Shown here piece by piece: positions 9,270-18,049 of a stretch of DNA of 64,000 bases. This DNA is from Gallionella sp. Lineage in GTDB: Bacteria; Pseudomonadota; Gammaproteobacteria; Burkholderiales; Gallionellaceae. Below the pieces are notes generated by a model that searched no databases, had not been told where the DNA came from, and saw only the letters and a list, made by a program, of their open reading frames with translations. The position numbers and the translations under genes are program-made. The stretch covers positions 1 through 64,000 of the forward strand of contig JAUSMR010000153.1 of NCBI GenBank assembly GCA_030645955.1, read 5' to 3'. Numbering within the stretch: the stretch's first letter is position 1; each line of letters opens with the position of its first letter.

Positions 9270-9889
9270 AGGGACGCGATGATGCCTTCGAGTTGCTGCT
9301 TCACTTTTTCCAGCGGCTGCGCCGCATCGATCACGGCATAACGCTGCGGATTTTGCCGCACGCGTTTATGGTATCCGGCGCGCACACGCTCGAAGAAATC
9401 GGCTTGCTCCTGCTCGAAACGATCCAGCGAAACATTGTTCGGCCTCGTATTATCAGGCGATCTCAGGCGTTGCTGCGCGACCTCGACCGGGACATCGAAA
9501 AACAGTGTCAGGTCTGGTTGCAGATCAGCATGAACCCATTGCTCAAGCTGGCTCAATTTGTCCCAGTCCAGCCCTCTGCCGCCTCCCTGATAGGCAAAGC
9601 TGGCATCGCTGAAGCGGTCGGAAATCACCCACTTGCCGGCGCGCAATGCCGGTTTGATGACCTGCTCGATATGCTCAAGACGCGCCGCAAACATCAGCAG
9701 CGCCTCGGTGCCGATGCTCATAGTCTGGTTCAGCAGTATCTCGCGCAATTGCTCGCCAAGCGGCGTGCCGCCCGGTTCGCGCGTGACGATCACATCGGGA
9801 CCGCGCTGCCGCAACGCATCGGCAAACCACGCCAGATGGGTGCTTTTGCCAGCTCCGTCGACCCCCTCAAATGTTATGAATTTGCTCAT
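9266..9889 (-). CDS. tmk: Thymidylate kinase
   Basis: A 207-residue enzyme that phosphorylates dTMP to dTDP with ATP. The P-loop [11 protein letters not shown] is at residues 7-17, the dTMP-binding [11 protein letters not shown] near 38, [16 protein letters not shown] near 95-110, and the arginine-containing LID ([12 protein letters not shown]) near 150. Length is normal for the family. It overlaps holB, and is separated from mltG by a palindromic repeat, so transcription may be modulated there. Confidence 0.96.
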   Translation of the reverse strand: MSKFITFEGVDGAGKSTHLAWFADALRQRGPDVIVTREPGGTPLGEQLREILLNQTMSIGTEALLMFAARLEHIEQVIKPALRAGKWVISDRFSDASFAYQGGGRGLDWDKLSQLEQWVHADLQPDLTLFFDVPVEVAQQRLRSPDNTRPNNVSLDRFEQEQADFFERVRAGYHKRVRQNPQRYAVIDAAQPLEKVKQQLEGIIASL

Positions 9890-9916
9890 TGGTTATAGTT
9901 GATAGTCGTTAGTACC

Positions 9917-9984
9917 GTAGGATGTGGTGAGGCACGAACCGCATCAATCGCGAGCGATGCGGTTCGTGCCTCACCGCATCCTAC
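9917..9984. repeat. 29-bp-arm palindromic repeat overlapping the mltG stop codon
   Basis: 9917-9945 and 9956-9984 are inverted copies with one mismatch, separated by 10 nt. The ends read GTAGGATG and CATCCTAC. The TAG that stops mltG (9983-9981) lies in the right arm, so the repeat supplies the end of that gene. Confidence 0.85.
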
Positions 9985-11009
9985 CGTGTTAACTGCGCGG
10001 CTCCTTGCGCTTCATCCCGCAAAACGGATTTCCTCTTTTGGTATTTATCCACCGCGCGATTATGCGCGATCAAATTGCTGGAAAATTGCGAACTGCCATC
10101 GCCGCGCGCCACGAAATACAGCGCGTCGGTCTGCGCCGGATGCAATGCCACCTGTAATGCTGCTGTTCCCGGCAAGGCAATCGGCGTAGGCGTTAATCCG
10201 CGCCGCGTATAGGTATTGTAAGGGGTATCGGCAAGCAAATCGCGTTTGCGCAGGTTGCCGTCGAACTTGTCGCCCAGGCCATAAATCACCGTCGGATCGG
10301 TTTGCAGCAACATGCCTTTGCTCAAGCGGTTCACAAACACCCCCGCAATCATCGCGCGATCAGCCGGTGTGCCGGTCTCTTTCTCGACGATGGAAGCCAG
10401 TATCAGGGCTTGATAAGGCGTTTTAAGCGGCGAATCGGTCTCGCGTGCAGCCCATGCTTCCTGCAGGCGCCGCTGCATGGTGTGGTAGGCGACCTTGTAT
10501 ATCGTCAAGTCGCTGCTGCCGGCGGCGAAGTAATAGGTATCAGGAAAGAACAAGCCCTCGGGATGATTTTCCGTCGCGCCGATACGCTGCAAAATTTCCG
10601 CATCGGACAAGCCGCTCGTGCGATGCGAGACGTCGGGGCTGGCATCCAGCGCGGCGCGCAACTGTTTGAACGTCCAGCCTTCGATGACGCTGATCTGGCT
10701 CTGGCTGACATTACCCTCAGCGATAATTTTCAGCAACTCAAGCCGCGAAACGGGATGTTCCAGCACGTAATTTCCCGCCTTGATCATTCCTGATTTGCCC
10801 TGCACGCGTGCCAGCCAGACGAACGTCACATCCTGCTCCAGCAGACCTGCCTGCTTCAGTTGCCGGGCAGCGCTCTTCAGGCTGCTGCCCTGCTTCAATG
10901 CAAATTCAAATGGCGCGGCTGGCAGCGGCAGCGGGCGCGAAACATGATAGCCCAGGCCAGCCGTGACAAGCAGCGCAAGCAAAATTACCCAGGTAAATAT
11001 CCGTCGCAT
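9981..11009 (-). CDS. mltG: Endolytic murein transglycosylase MltG
   Basis: A 342-residue protein that cuts nascent glycan strands in the inner membrane/periplasm. It begins with a membrane anchor (FTWVILLALLVTAGLGY, residues 4-20), followed by a LysM-like part and the YceG domain: ASIVEKETG with the catalytic Glu (about residue 220), LLQTDPTVIYGLG, and YNTYTRRGLTPTPIALPG. The ATG at 11009 shares one base with the pabC stop; a longer reading frame upstream lies inside pabC and is rejected. The final codons run up to the palindromic repeat, whose TAG stops the frame. Confidence 0.94.
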   Translation of the reverse strand: MRRIFTWVILLALLVTAGLGYHVSRPLPLPAAPFEFALKQGSSLKSAARQLKQAGLLEQDVTFVWLARVQGKSGMIKAGNYVLEHPVSRLELLKIIAEGNVSQSQISVIEGWTFKQLRAALDASPDVSHRTSGLSDAEILQRIGATENHPEGLFFPDTYYFAAGSSDLTIYKVAYHTMQRRLQEAWAARETDSPLKTPYQALILASIVEKETGTPADRAMIAGVFVNRLSKGMLLQTDPTVIYGLGDKFDGNLRKRDLLADTPYNTYTRRGLTPTPIALPGTAALQVALHPAQTDALYFVARGDGSSQFSSNLIAHNRAVDKYQKRKSVLRDEAQGAAQLTR

Positions 11010-11836
11010 CAAGCGTCCTTTTGAAAAAGTTGTTTGCGGATTTGTCTGGCGATGGAGAAACCGCTCAAGCGGTGCTGTTCCAGTTCGCTTATCGGCCATA
11101 ATCCGATGATGCTGTTCACCACGAACAGCTCGTCGGCGCGCAACACCTCATCCAGTCCGACGTTGCGCACTTGCAGCGGCATATGGTGCTGTGCCGCCCA
11201 TGCCATCACGCGATCACGCTGCACTCCCGCCACGCCGCAGCGTGACAAATCCGGGGTAATCAACATGCCATTCGACACTAAAAACAAGTTGCTGCGTGTG
11301 CCCTCAATGACATTACCGTCAGTGTCCAGCAACAACCCTTCGGCAATCCCTGAATCGGGCGACGGGACATCATCGCTCCACTCGGCAGCCGCCAATACGT
11401 TTTCAAGACGGTTGAGGTGCTTGATACCCGCCAAACGCTGCTGGTGGCCCAGCCGCAACTGGCACAAACGCGCCCTGATTCCATGTATTGCCCAATCAGC
11501 CGGGTAGTCTGGTAATGGGGAAACATCCCACAGGTGCGTGGCCTCGGCGCCGGCTGGAGGGGCATAGCCGCGTGTTCCCTGCCCGCGCGTAACGATCAGC
11601 TTCACCACTCCATCGGGATGCTGCGCGAGCAAGCTGTTTAACTCGGCGGAAAGTAGCGCAACATCCGGGCAGACAATGCCCAGCGCTGCGCAGTCGTGTT
11701 GAAGCTTTCGATAGTGCAATGGCCATTGCTGTGCTTTGCCACGCGATGCAACCAGGGTACGAAACACCCCATCGCCGTAGAGCAGGCCGCGATCGCGAAT
11801 GCTGATCAAATTGCCAGGCTTGCCATTGACCAGCAT
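11009..11836 (-). CDS. pabC: Aminodeoxychorismate lyase
   Basis: A 275-residue class IV aminotransferase-fold enzyme that releases 4-aminobenzoate and pyruvate from aminodeoxychorismate for folate synthesis. RDRGLLYGDGVFRT near the start, the PLP-lysine segment GIKHLNRLENV (about residue 140), EGTRSNLFLV and GVAGVQRDRV are visible. The reading frame extends further upstream into fabF, but MLVNGKPGN at 11836 fits the family start and leaves 23 bp after the fabF stop. There is no clear ribosome site, so coupling to fabF is likely. Confidence 0.92.
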   Translation of the reverse strand: MLVNGKPGNLISIRDRGLLYGDGVFRTLVASRGKAQQWPLHYRKLQHDCAALGIVCPDVALLSAELNSLLAQHPDGVVKLIVTRGQGTRGYAPPAGAEATHLWDVSPLPDYPADWAIHGIRARLCQLRLGHQQRLAGIKHLNRLENVLAAAEWSDDVPSPDSGIAEGLLLDTDGNVIEGTRSNLFLVSNGMLITPDLSRCGVAGVQRDRVMAWAAQHHMPLQVRNVGLDEVLRADELFVVNSIIGLWPISELEQHRLSGFSIARQIRKQLFQKDA

Positions 11837-11859
11837 CGTAGTGGGAATGTTGGCAGGAA

Positions 11860-13092
11860 TTATACTTTGCGGAACACCAGTGAGCCGTTGGTCCCGCCGA
11901 ATCCGAAATTGTTGTTCACCGCAACATCGATCTTCATGTCGCGCGCGGCATTCGCGCAGTAGTCCAGATCGCATTCCGGGTCTTGCTCGATGATGTTGAT
12001 GGTAGGCGGCGAAATCTGATGGTGTACCGCCAATGCGCAGAACACCGACTCTACCCCGCCCGCGCCGCCCAGCAGATGCCCTGTCATCGACTTGGTGGAG
12101 TTGACCACCAGCTTCCTGGCATGGTCGCCGAATGCCAGCTTGATCGAATCGGTTTCGTTCTTGTCGCCCAGCGGGGTCGATGTGCCGTGCGCGTTGACGT
12201 ACTGCACGTCCTGCGGATTCAATCCTGCATTGCGCAACGCGTTCAACATGCTGCGTTTCGGCCCGTCGCTGTTAGGCGAAGTGATATGGTAGGCATCGCC
12301 GCTCATGCCGTAACCGGCCAGCTCCGCGTAAATCCTGGCTCCGCGAGCCTTGGCATGTTCGTATTCTTCCAGCACCAGCACTCCCGCGCCTTCGCCCATC
12401 ACAAAACCATCCCTGTCCTTGTCCCAGGGGCGGCTGGCTGTGGCCGGATCGTCGTTGCGCGTGCTGAGTGCGCGCGCGGAAGAAAACCCGCCCACCGCCA
12501 ATGCGCATATGGTCGCCTCGGAACCGCCGGCTACCATCACGTCCGCATCGCCATATTCGATGATGCGCGCCGATTCGCCGATGCAATGCGTGCCGGTAGT
12601 GCAGGCGGAAACCATTGCCAGATTCGGGCCTTTCAATCCGTACATGACGGACAGGTTGCCGGAGATCATGTTGATGATGGTGCCAGGAATGAAAAATGGC
12701 GAGATTTTGCGCGGCCCTGAGGCAAGAAAATCGTTGTGCGTTTCCTCGATCATCGGCAGGCCGCCGATGCCGGAGCCGATGTTCACGCCGATGCGTTCGG
12801 CATTCTGCCCGGTAACTTCCAGCCCGGAATCCTTGAATGCCTCGATGCCAGCCGCCAGTCCGAAATGAATAAACCTGTCCATGCGGCGCGCATCCTTGGC
12901 GGAAAGGTATTGCGTGACATCAAAATTTTTCACTTCACCGGCGATCTGCGATGCCATCGCGCTGGCATCGAAATGTGTGATTCTGGTGATGCCGGACTTT
13001 CCGGCAACGATGTTCTGCCAGGCAGCGGCAATCCCTATACCGACCGGGGAGATGATCCCCAGTCCGGTTATGACGACTCTACGTTTAGACAA
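11860..13092 (-). CDS. fabF: 3-oxoacyl-[ACP] synthase II
   Basis: A 410-residue condensing enzyme of fatty-acid elongation. The Cys-His-His triad is visible: SACTTGTHCIGE (Cys near 163), NAHGTSTPLGD (His near 303) and STKSMTGHLLGGAGG (His near 340). KLGIGSGIGG-type and NNNFGFGGTN C-terminal signatures are also present. It lies just downstream of acpP, which carries its acyl substrates, and just upstream of pabC. Confidence 0.97.
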   Translation of the reverse strand: MSKRRVVITGLGIISPVGIGIAAAWQNIVAGKSGITRITHFDASAMASQIAGEVKNFDVTQYLSAKDARRMDRFIHFGLAAGIEAFKDSGLEVTGQNAERIGVNIGSGIGGLPMIEETHNDFLASGPRKISPFFIPGTIINMISGNLSVMYGLKGPNLAMVSACTTGTHCIGESARIIEYGDADVMVAGGSEATICALAVGGFSSARALSTRNDDPATASRPWDKDRDGFVMGEGAGVLVLEEYEHAKARGARIYAELAGYGMSGDAYHITSPNSDGPKRSMLNALRNAGLNPQDVQYVNAHGTSTPLGDKNETDSIKLAFGDHARKLVVNSTKSMTGHLLGGAGGVESVFCALAVHHQISPPTINIIEQDPECDLDYCANAARDMKIDVAVNNNFGFGGTNGSLVFRKV

Positions 13093-13158
13093 ATTGACTC
13101 CACCAGGCAGAAGGGATGGACAAATAGAACAAGATTGGTAAACAGATAAAGCAGGGAA

Positions 13159-13392
13159 TTACTTCTGATGCGCCAGGACGTAGTCGGTGGCTTGCTGTAC
13201 TGTGGTGATTTTTTCTGCATCCTCATCCGGGATCTCGCATTCGAACTCTTCTTCCAGCGCCATTACCAGCTCAACGGTATCCAGAGAATCAGCACCCAGG
13301 TCGTTGACGAAAGACGATTCATTCTTGACTTCAGATTCATTTACACCCAGTTGCTCAGCGACGATCTTTTTAACGCGTAATTCGATAGACAT
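13159..13392 (-). CDS. acpP: Acyl carrier protein
   Basis: A 77-residue acidic helical protein. [18 protein letters not shown] carries the serine (about residue 36) that receives 4'-phosphopantetheine. AGGAGAG precedes the ATG. It is the first gene of the block here; fabG, fabD and fabH, which often precede acpP, are absent, and an orphan parA is divergent instead. Confidence 0.98.
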   Translation of the reverse strand: MSIELRVKKIVAEQLGVNESEVKNESSFVNDLGADSLDTVELVMALEEEFECEIPDEDAEKITTVQQATDYVLAHQK

Positions 13393-13433
13393 CTTGACTC
13401 TCCTACTCTAAATTAAAGTTCAAAAACTGCGGC

Positions 13434-13461
13434 ATTGTATCAAAGTTGCCCAAAATTCCAA
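13434..13461 (-). promoter_or_regulatory. Possible acpP promoter
   Basis: On the minus strand TTGGAA (13461-13456), 16 bp, then TACAAT (13439-13434), 42 bp before the acpP start. The match is good but not perfect; no experimental support. Confidence 0.4.
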
Positions 13462-13543
13462 ACAACTTGTATGCTGCAAAATTGTTGAGTGGTTTCAGCC
13501 TGCTAGAATAACCCGACAAATCAACCACCGGCTCGGCTGGACT

Positions 13544-14311
13544 ATGACCATTATCGCAGTATTCAACCAGAAAGGCGGCGTGGGGAAAACCACCACGGTT
13601 CTTAACCTGGCCGCCGCACTGGGGCAGCGTGGTCGCCGGCCCGTTGGTATCGACCTTGACCCGCAAGCGCAATTCAGCTCCATTAGCGGCTTTACCGCCC
13701 ATTCCGGCGACGACAGTATTTACAGCCTGTTTCAGCGCAATCGGCCGTTGCGCGAACTGATACGCGAGTCAGCCAGCGGAATCCGTGTCATTCCATCACA
13801 CGCCGAGCTGTCCAAGGTGGACGCGCTGTATGGCAAGGGTTACAACATCATTAACAGGCTGAACACAAGTTTGCTGGCGGAAAAAACAGAGGGCGAAAAT
13901 ACTCCATGGATAATCGACTGCAGCCCATTGGTTGGTGTCCTTACGCTAAATGCGATATTTGCCTGCGATGGTGTAATCGTTCCAATTTCGGCCGATTACC
14001 TGTCCATGAATGGCGCCATGCAGATCAGGAAAACCCTCCGGGCTCTCGAGCAAGTCCTCAAGCACCGCGTTAACCGCCGTTATCTGCTCACCCGTTTTGA
14101 TTCACGACGGAACATGGCAAAAGATATTATGAATATGGCGCAAACGGAATTCGGTGCGGATGTTTGCCATACATTCATCTCGGAGAATGTCAGCCTGGCG
14201 GAAAGCCCTGCATTGAATAAAACCATCTTCGAGCATGCTCCCGATAGTCGTGGCGCGCAGGACTATACTGCGCTGCTCGATGAATTAATGACCGATGGAT
14301 TTATCAAATAG
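13544..14311 (+). CDS. ParA-family ATPase, orphan
   Basis: A 255-residue MinD/ParA-type ATPase. The deviant Walker A motif FNQKGGVGKTT is at residues 6-16, switch I region DLDPQAQFSS near 40-50, and Walker B WIIDCSPLVG near 125. Family members position plasmids, chromosomes or protein clusters on the nucleoid or membrane. No parB gene or obvious partner lies beside it; the neighbours are acpP (divergent) and an inverted repeat. TAGAAT at 13504-13509 is a possible -10. Function unknown beyond the fold. Confidence 0.82.
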   Translation: MTIIAVFNQKGGVGKTTTVLNLAAALGQRGRRPVGIDLDPQAQFSSISGFTAHSGDDSIYSLFQRNRPLRELIRESASGIRVIPSHAELSKVDALYGKGYNIINRLNTSLLAEKTEGENTPWIIDCSPLVGVLTLNAIFACDGVIVPISADYLSMNGAMQIRKTLRALEQVLKHRVNRRYLLTRFDSRRNMAKDIMNMAQTEFGADVCHTFISENVSLAESPALNKTIFEHAPDSRGAQDYTALLDELMTDGFIK

Positions 14312-14363
14312 CTTTTATCAAGTAACGCGTGGTTATGCTGGCTGGATTAAATCGTCATTGCGT

Positions 14364-14490
14364 AAAGCCTTTAGCTGCGAGCGAAGCGCGGCAGGTAGCG
14401 ACGTGGCAATCCAGAAGTTCGTTTATATCAACATTCAACATACTGGATTGCCATGCTTCCTGCCGCGCTTCGCTCGCAGCTAAAGGCTTT
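14364..14490. repeat. Long inverted repeat downstream of parA
   Basis: 14364-14414 and 14443-14490 are inverted copies (about 48-51 bp with a 3-nt length difference and a few mismatches) around a 28-nt AT-rich centre. Outer words AAAGCCTTTAGCTGCGAGCG and CGCTCGCAGCTAAAGGCTTT are perfect. It looks like a small non-autonomous element and could also stop parA transcription. Confidence 0.8.
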
Positions 14491-14527
14491 CTGCAACGAC
14501 AGTTTTGATGAACAAATCAGTGACTCT

Positions 14528-14743
14528 CTAGACTTGTTTGGCGATCAGGGACAACAGTTCTTCAATATCCGCCGATTGTGACAATTTATTGCCGGTGTCG
14601 ATGGTCTTGCAACTTATCACTTCACAATGGCGGTACATCTGGCGCAGTTTGCGTTCCGCATCCGGCAAGTCTTTGCCATGAATCTGGATGCTCTCGACTT
14701 TTTGCCCATCCCGGGTATTCACCGAAAAATCAAATTTCAGCAT
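14528..14743 (-). CDS. Small protein of unknown function (71 aa)
   Basis: A 71-residue protein starting MLKFDFSVNTRDGQKVES with GGGAAAG upstream of the ATG. It has a predicted beta-rich start and a C-terminal helix (ADIEELLSLIAKQV), two cysteines (HCEVISCK) and no signal peptide or membrane segment. I do not recognise a family. It stands alone between the inverted repeat and the divergent type II secretion operon. Confidence 0.6.
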   Translation of the reverse strand: MLKFDFSVNTRDGQKVESIQIHGKDLPDAERKLRQMYRHCEVISCKTIDTGNKLSQSADIEELLSLIAKQV

Positions 14744-14973
14744 AACTTTCCCAAAATTATTGCTTCAATGACAAAACCGGTATAACAAACCAGACTTTCC
14801 TGCCCTGGCAGATGCAGCAGCGACAGACATCAATATACATTATAGCCCGCACCGGTGCAGGTTATCGCACCAACACATTGCGCGCAACCTTACGAATTCA
14901 ATGGCCCAAACGGCATTATTAGAAAACCGGCTTTGGCCTTATACTTGCGGCTTATTCATCAGATTTTATATTT

Positions 14974-15438
14974 ATGTACAACATTTCTCCATCTTCAAAC
15001 GGCCGCCCGCTGTCCGGAGTTACGGCGCGCGGTTTTACCCTTATTGAAATCATGGTAGTGGTGGTTATCATGGGGATTCTGGCTGCTCTGGTCGTTCCAA
15101 AACTAATGGGGCGCGCCGACGATGCACGCATCGTAGCGGCCAAGCAGGACATCGCCACCGTGATGCAAGCGCTCAAGTTGTACAAGCTCGACAATCAGCG
15201 TTATCCGACCACCGAACAGGGATTGCAGGCGCTGATCGCCAAACCGGCTGTGGGTCCTGCGGCAAACGGCTGGAAAACCGGCGGTTATCTCGACAAGCTG
15301 CCGAAAGACCCGTGGGGCAACCCCTATCAGTATCTGTCACCCGGCATCAATGGTGAAATAGACGTGATTTCGTTGGGTGGGGATGGCCAGCCGGGAGGTG
15401 TCGGCAACGATGCCGATATCGGTTCGTGGGAATTGTAA
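14974..15438 (+). CDS. gspG: Type II secretion major pseudopilin GspG
   Basis: A 154-residue prepilin. The leader ends at RG^FTLIEIMVVVVIMGIL (cleavage after Gly near residue 20, with the conserved +5 Glu), followed by the hydrophobic assembly helix. YPTTEQGLQALI and DPWGNPYQYLSPG are the calcium-binding GspG signatures. It builds the periplasmic pseudopilus that pushes substrates through the secretin. It is the first gene of the operon; the C-terminus overlaps the putative gspH start. Confidence 0.96.
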   Translation: MYNISPSSNGRPLSGVTARGFTLIEIMVVVVIMGILAALVVPKLMGRADDARIVAAKQDIATVMQALKLYKLDNQRYPTTEQGLQALIAKPAVGPAANGWKTGGYLDKLPKDPWGNPYQYLSPGINGEIDVISLGGDGQPGGVGNDADIGSWEL

Positions 15439-15950
15439 TCACGCCTTCTTTTATTAAACAGGATTACGCCTATCGGCGTGCGTACTGCCGGCGGCTGCCA
15501 CGCGGGTTCACGCTGCTCGAGCTGCTGGTGGTGATGGTGATTGCCGGCATCATGCTCGGGATGGTGTCGTTCAACGCGATGCCGGACGAGCGTCAGTCAT
15601 TGCAACACGACGCGCAACGAATTGCACTGTTGTTGCAACTGGCGCGCGATGAGGCGATTGTGCGCAACCGCCCGATTGCATTCGAGGCAGAAGCTGACCG
15701 TTATCGTTTCCTGCTGCACGATGAAAACACCTGGCAAATACTCAAGCAAGATGACTTGTTGCGTGAGCGTAAATTCAAACGCTTCCCGGTCACCTTCTCG
15801 ATCAGCCCTCCATTGGTTGAACATACCGCGCCATTGCGCATCATTTTCGGCCGCGAACCGGTCGACAAGCCTTTTGTCCTGACGCTTGCAGTCGGAGATG
15901 CGCAGGCCGCTATTCGCGCCGACGGGATCGGCCACTTCGTGGTGGAATAG
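15426..15950 (+). CDS. gspH: Type II secretion minor pseudopilin GspH
   Basis: A 174-residue prepilin with RG^FTLLELLVVMVIAGIMLG (cleavage near residue 27). The rest (QRIALLLQLARDEAIVRNRPI) is typical GspH. The GTG at 15426 would overlap gspG by 13 bp; I see no better start before the prepilin motif and no clear ribosome site, so the start is uncertain. GspH sits near the tip of the pseudopilus. Confidence 0.88.
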   Translation: MGIVITPSFIKQDYAYRRAYCRRLPRGFTLLELLVVMVIAGIMLGMVSFNAMPDERQSLQHDAQRIALLLQLARDEAIVRNRPIAFEAEADRYRFLLHDENTWQILKQDDLLRERKFKRFPVTFSISPPLVEHTAPLRIIFGREPVDKPFVLTLAVGDAQAAIRADGIGHFVVE

Positions 15951-15952
15951 CC

Positions 15953-16363
15953 ATGCGCCAGAACCATCGCCAATCCAATCATTCCAACGCGGGTTTTACC
16001 CTGCTCGAGGTGCTCGTGGCGCTGGTCATTGTCGGTACCGCACTGGGCGCCAGTCTGCGTGCGGTCGGCAGCCTGACGCAAAACAGCAGCGACTTGCGCG
16101 CTTCGATGATGGCGACCTGGTCGGCTGAAAACCGGCTGGCGCAAATCCGCCTGGCGCATGAATGGCCTGCGCTAGGCCAACGCAGGTTCGATTGCACACA
16201 GGGCGAGTTGCATCTGGTATGCGAAGAAAACGTGTTCACCACACCAAACCCATTTTTCCGCCGCGTCGAAGTCAGTGTCCTGGATTTGCAAAATACCGCG
16301 GACGCGCAGAATACCGGACGGCGCATCATCAAACTGGCTCAGGTGGTGCCGAATGCGCAATAG
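15953..16363 (+). CDS. gspI: Type II secretion minor pseudopilin GspI
   Basis: A 136-residue prepilin with AG^FTLLEVLVALVIVGTALG near residues 13-32, and the following ASLRAVGSLTQNSSDLR and TWSAENRLAQIRL typical for GspI, which forms the tip complex with GspJ and GspK. It starts 2 bp after gspH and overlaps gspJ by 11 bp. Confidence 0.92.
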   Translation: MRQNHRQSNHSNAGFTLLEVLVALVIVGTALGASLRAVGSLTQNSSDLRASMMATWSAENRLAQIRLAHEWPALGQRRFDCTQGELHLVCEENVFTTPNPFFRRVEVSVLDLQNTADAQNTGRRIIKLAQVVPNAQ

Positions 16364-17057
16364 GCCACATGCGACCAGCGGCGCGCGTGCGCCTTCGCGG
16401 CTTGCCAGGCATAACGGGCTGACGCTGATCGAATTGCTGGTCGCCATCACCATACTGTCATTCATTGCGGTACTTGGCTGGCGCGGGCTGGATAGCATCG
16501 TGCGTGCGCGTATCGCGCTGGTCAGCGACCTCGAACAGACGCGCGGGATGCAACTCGCCTTTGCGCAGTTGCAGAGCGATTGCGCGCATCTGGCCACCCC
16601 CGAGAACCTGCCGGATCAATTACCGCTCTCAGTCGAGCAAGGGCGGCTGACGCTGGTGCGCACGGTGTTTGCCGACAACCAGCCATCACGGCTGCAAGTC
16701 GTTACCTATCGCGTCAGGGAAGGTGTGCTGACACGCAGTGAATCGGCAGCAACGCGCGATTTAACCGAGCTTGGCACACTGTGGCAAACCGCCGCGAATG
16801 ACACCGACACGTCCCAGGCAGTGGCGCTGCAATCGGGTGTCACCGCGCTGACTATGCGACTATGGGTCAGCGGGGGCGCTGGCTGGCGCACGGGTGCAGA
16901 AGTCGCTCAACTGACAGCCACTCCCGTCCCGACTGCAAATCCTCCGCCTGGTCCAAGGTCCGGCCCGCCACCGCTGCTGACCGGATTGGAGGTCGCCATG
17001 CAATTGCAGGGCCGTGAGAATAGCCTGCTCAAAATATTTCTGCTGGGGGCGGTATGA
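16353..17057 (+). CDS. gspJ: Type II secretion minor pseudopilin GspJ
   Basis: A 234-residue prepilin: NG^LTLIELLVAITILSF near residues 21-37, then RGLDSIVRARIALVSDLEQ and the beta domain. The reading frame is open further upstream inside gspI; the ATG at 16353 is preferred because it gives a leader of normal size. A proline-rich loop (PTANPPPGPRSGPPP) lies near the C-terminus. It overlaps gspK by 4 bp. Confidence 0.92.
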   Translation: MRNRPHATSGARAPSRLARHNGLTLIELLVAITILSFIAVLGWRGLDSIVRARIALVSDLEQTRGMQLAFAQLQSDCAHLATPENLPDQLPLSVEQGRLTLVRTVFADNQPSRLQVVTYRVREGVLTRSESAATRDLTELGTLWQTAANDTDTSQAVALQSGVTALTMRLWVSGGAGWRTGAEVAQLTATPVPTANPPPGPRSGPPPLLTGLEVAMQLQGRENSLLKIFLLGAV

Positions 17058-18034
17058 ACATGCGCCCTGCCCCGCCGGGTGCCCGGCCAAAAGCTTTTCG
17101 GATTCATCGGCAACGCGGCGTCGCGGTGATCACGGCATTATTGCTGACCACACTGGCAATCACCATCGTCGCCAGTCTTTTCTGGCAACAACAGGTGCAG
17201 GTGCGCTCGATCGAAAACCAGCGCCTGCAATTACAGAAGCAATGGATATTGCGCGGCGCGCTCGATTGGGCCGGCCTGATTCTGCGCGAGGATGCAAAGC
17301 ATTCGAGCGTCGACGACCTGAATGAACCCTGGGCGGTGCCGCTCGCGGAAACACGGCTCGATCAATATGTAGAAAACGGCCGCGACGATGAGAATATCGC
17401 CGATGCGACATTATCGGGCGGCATCAGCGATGCGCAGGCGCGCTACAACCTGACCAATATGTGCCCCAATGGAACCATCGCCCCCGCCGAGGTCGCGGTC
17501 TTCGCGAGGCTGCTCGGCAATGCGAAACTGGATCCTGCACTGGCTCAGGCAACCGCCGAGCTGATGGCAACAACACTGAAAAAACCCAAAGCCGCAACGG
17601 CCAGCCGCGATGCTCAACCCGGTCCGCAGCCGATGGCTCTTGCCCAAGTGGATGACTTGCTCGCGGTGCCGGGCTTTACCCCGCTGATGCTCGACAAACT
17701 GAAGGATTTCATTATCTTCCTGCCGCGCGCCACACCGGTCAATGTAAATACCGCGCCCGCTGAGGTGCTGGCCGCCAGAATTGATGCGCTTTCACTTTCC
17801 GAAGCGGTCACGCTGGTTGAAAACCGCAACACCGCCAGCTTTCGCAACCTCGCGGATTTTACCCACCGCTTGCCGGGTAAATCTATTTCCTTGCCAGCCA
17901 GCGATGCATCGGTCATAACCAATTATTTTCTGGTCAATGGTAAAGTACGCATGAACCGGGCCGGACTGGAAATGCAGTCGTTGATCGAACGCAATGGCAG
18001 CATTACCAAACTCATCCGGATTAGAGAATATTAA
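17054..18034 (+). CDS. gspK: Type II secretion minor pseudopilin GspK
   Basis: A 326-residue protein. The N-terminus QRGVAVITALLLTTLAIT is the degenerate prepilin signature of GspK (no +5 Glu). DAQARYNLTNM, and the C-terminal VNVNTAPAEVLAARI (helix-hairpin-helix-like) are typical. GspK caps the pseudopilus tip with GspI/J. Overlaps gspJ by ATGA. Confidence 0.94.
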   Translation: MNMRPAPPGARPKAFRIHRQRGVAVITALLLTTLAITIVASLFWQQQVQVRSIENQRLQLQKQWILRGALDWAGLILREDAKHSSVDDLNEPWAVPLAETRLDQYVENGRDDENIADATLSGGISDAQARYNLTNMCPNGTIAPAEVAVFARLLGNAKLDPALAQATAELMATTLKKPKAATASRDAQPGPQPMALAQVDDLLAVPGFTPLMLDKLKDFIIFLPRATPVNVNTAPAEVLAARIDALSLSEAVTLVENRNTASFRNLADFTHRLPGKSISLPASDASVITNYFLVNGKVRMNRAGLEMQSLIERNGSITKLIRIREY

Positions 18035-18049
18035 GGACAACGAGACACC

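Noticed and set aside
11837..11974. Upstream extension of pabC into fabF
   Set aside because: It reads the fabF coding sequence in another frame; family members start at the MLVNGKPGN site.
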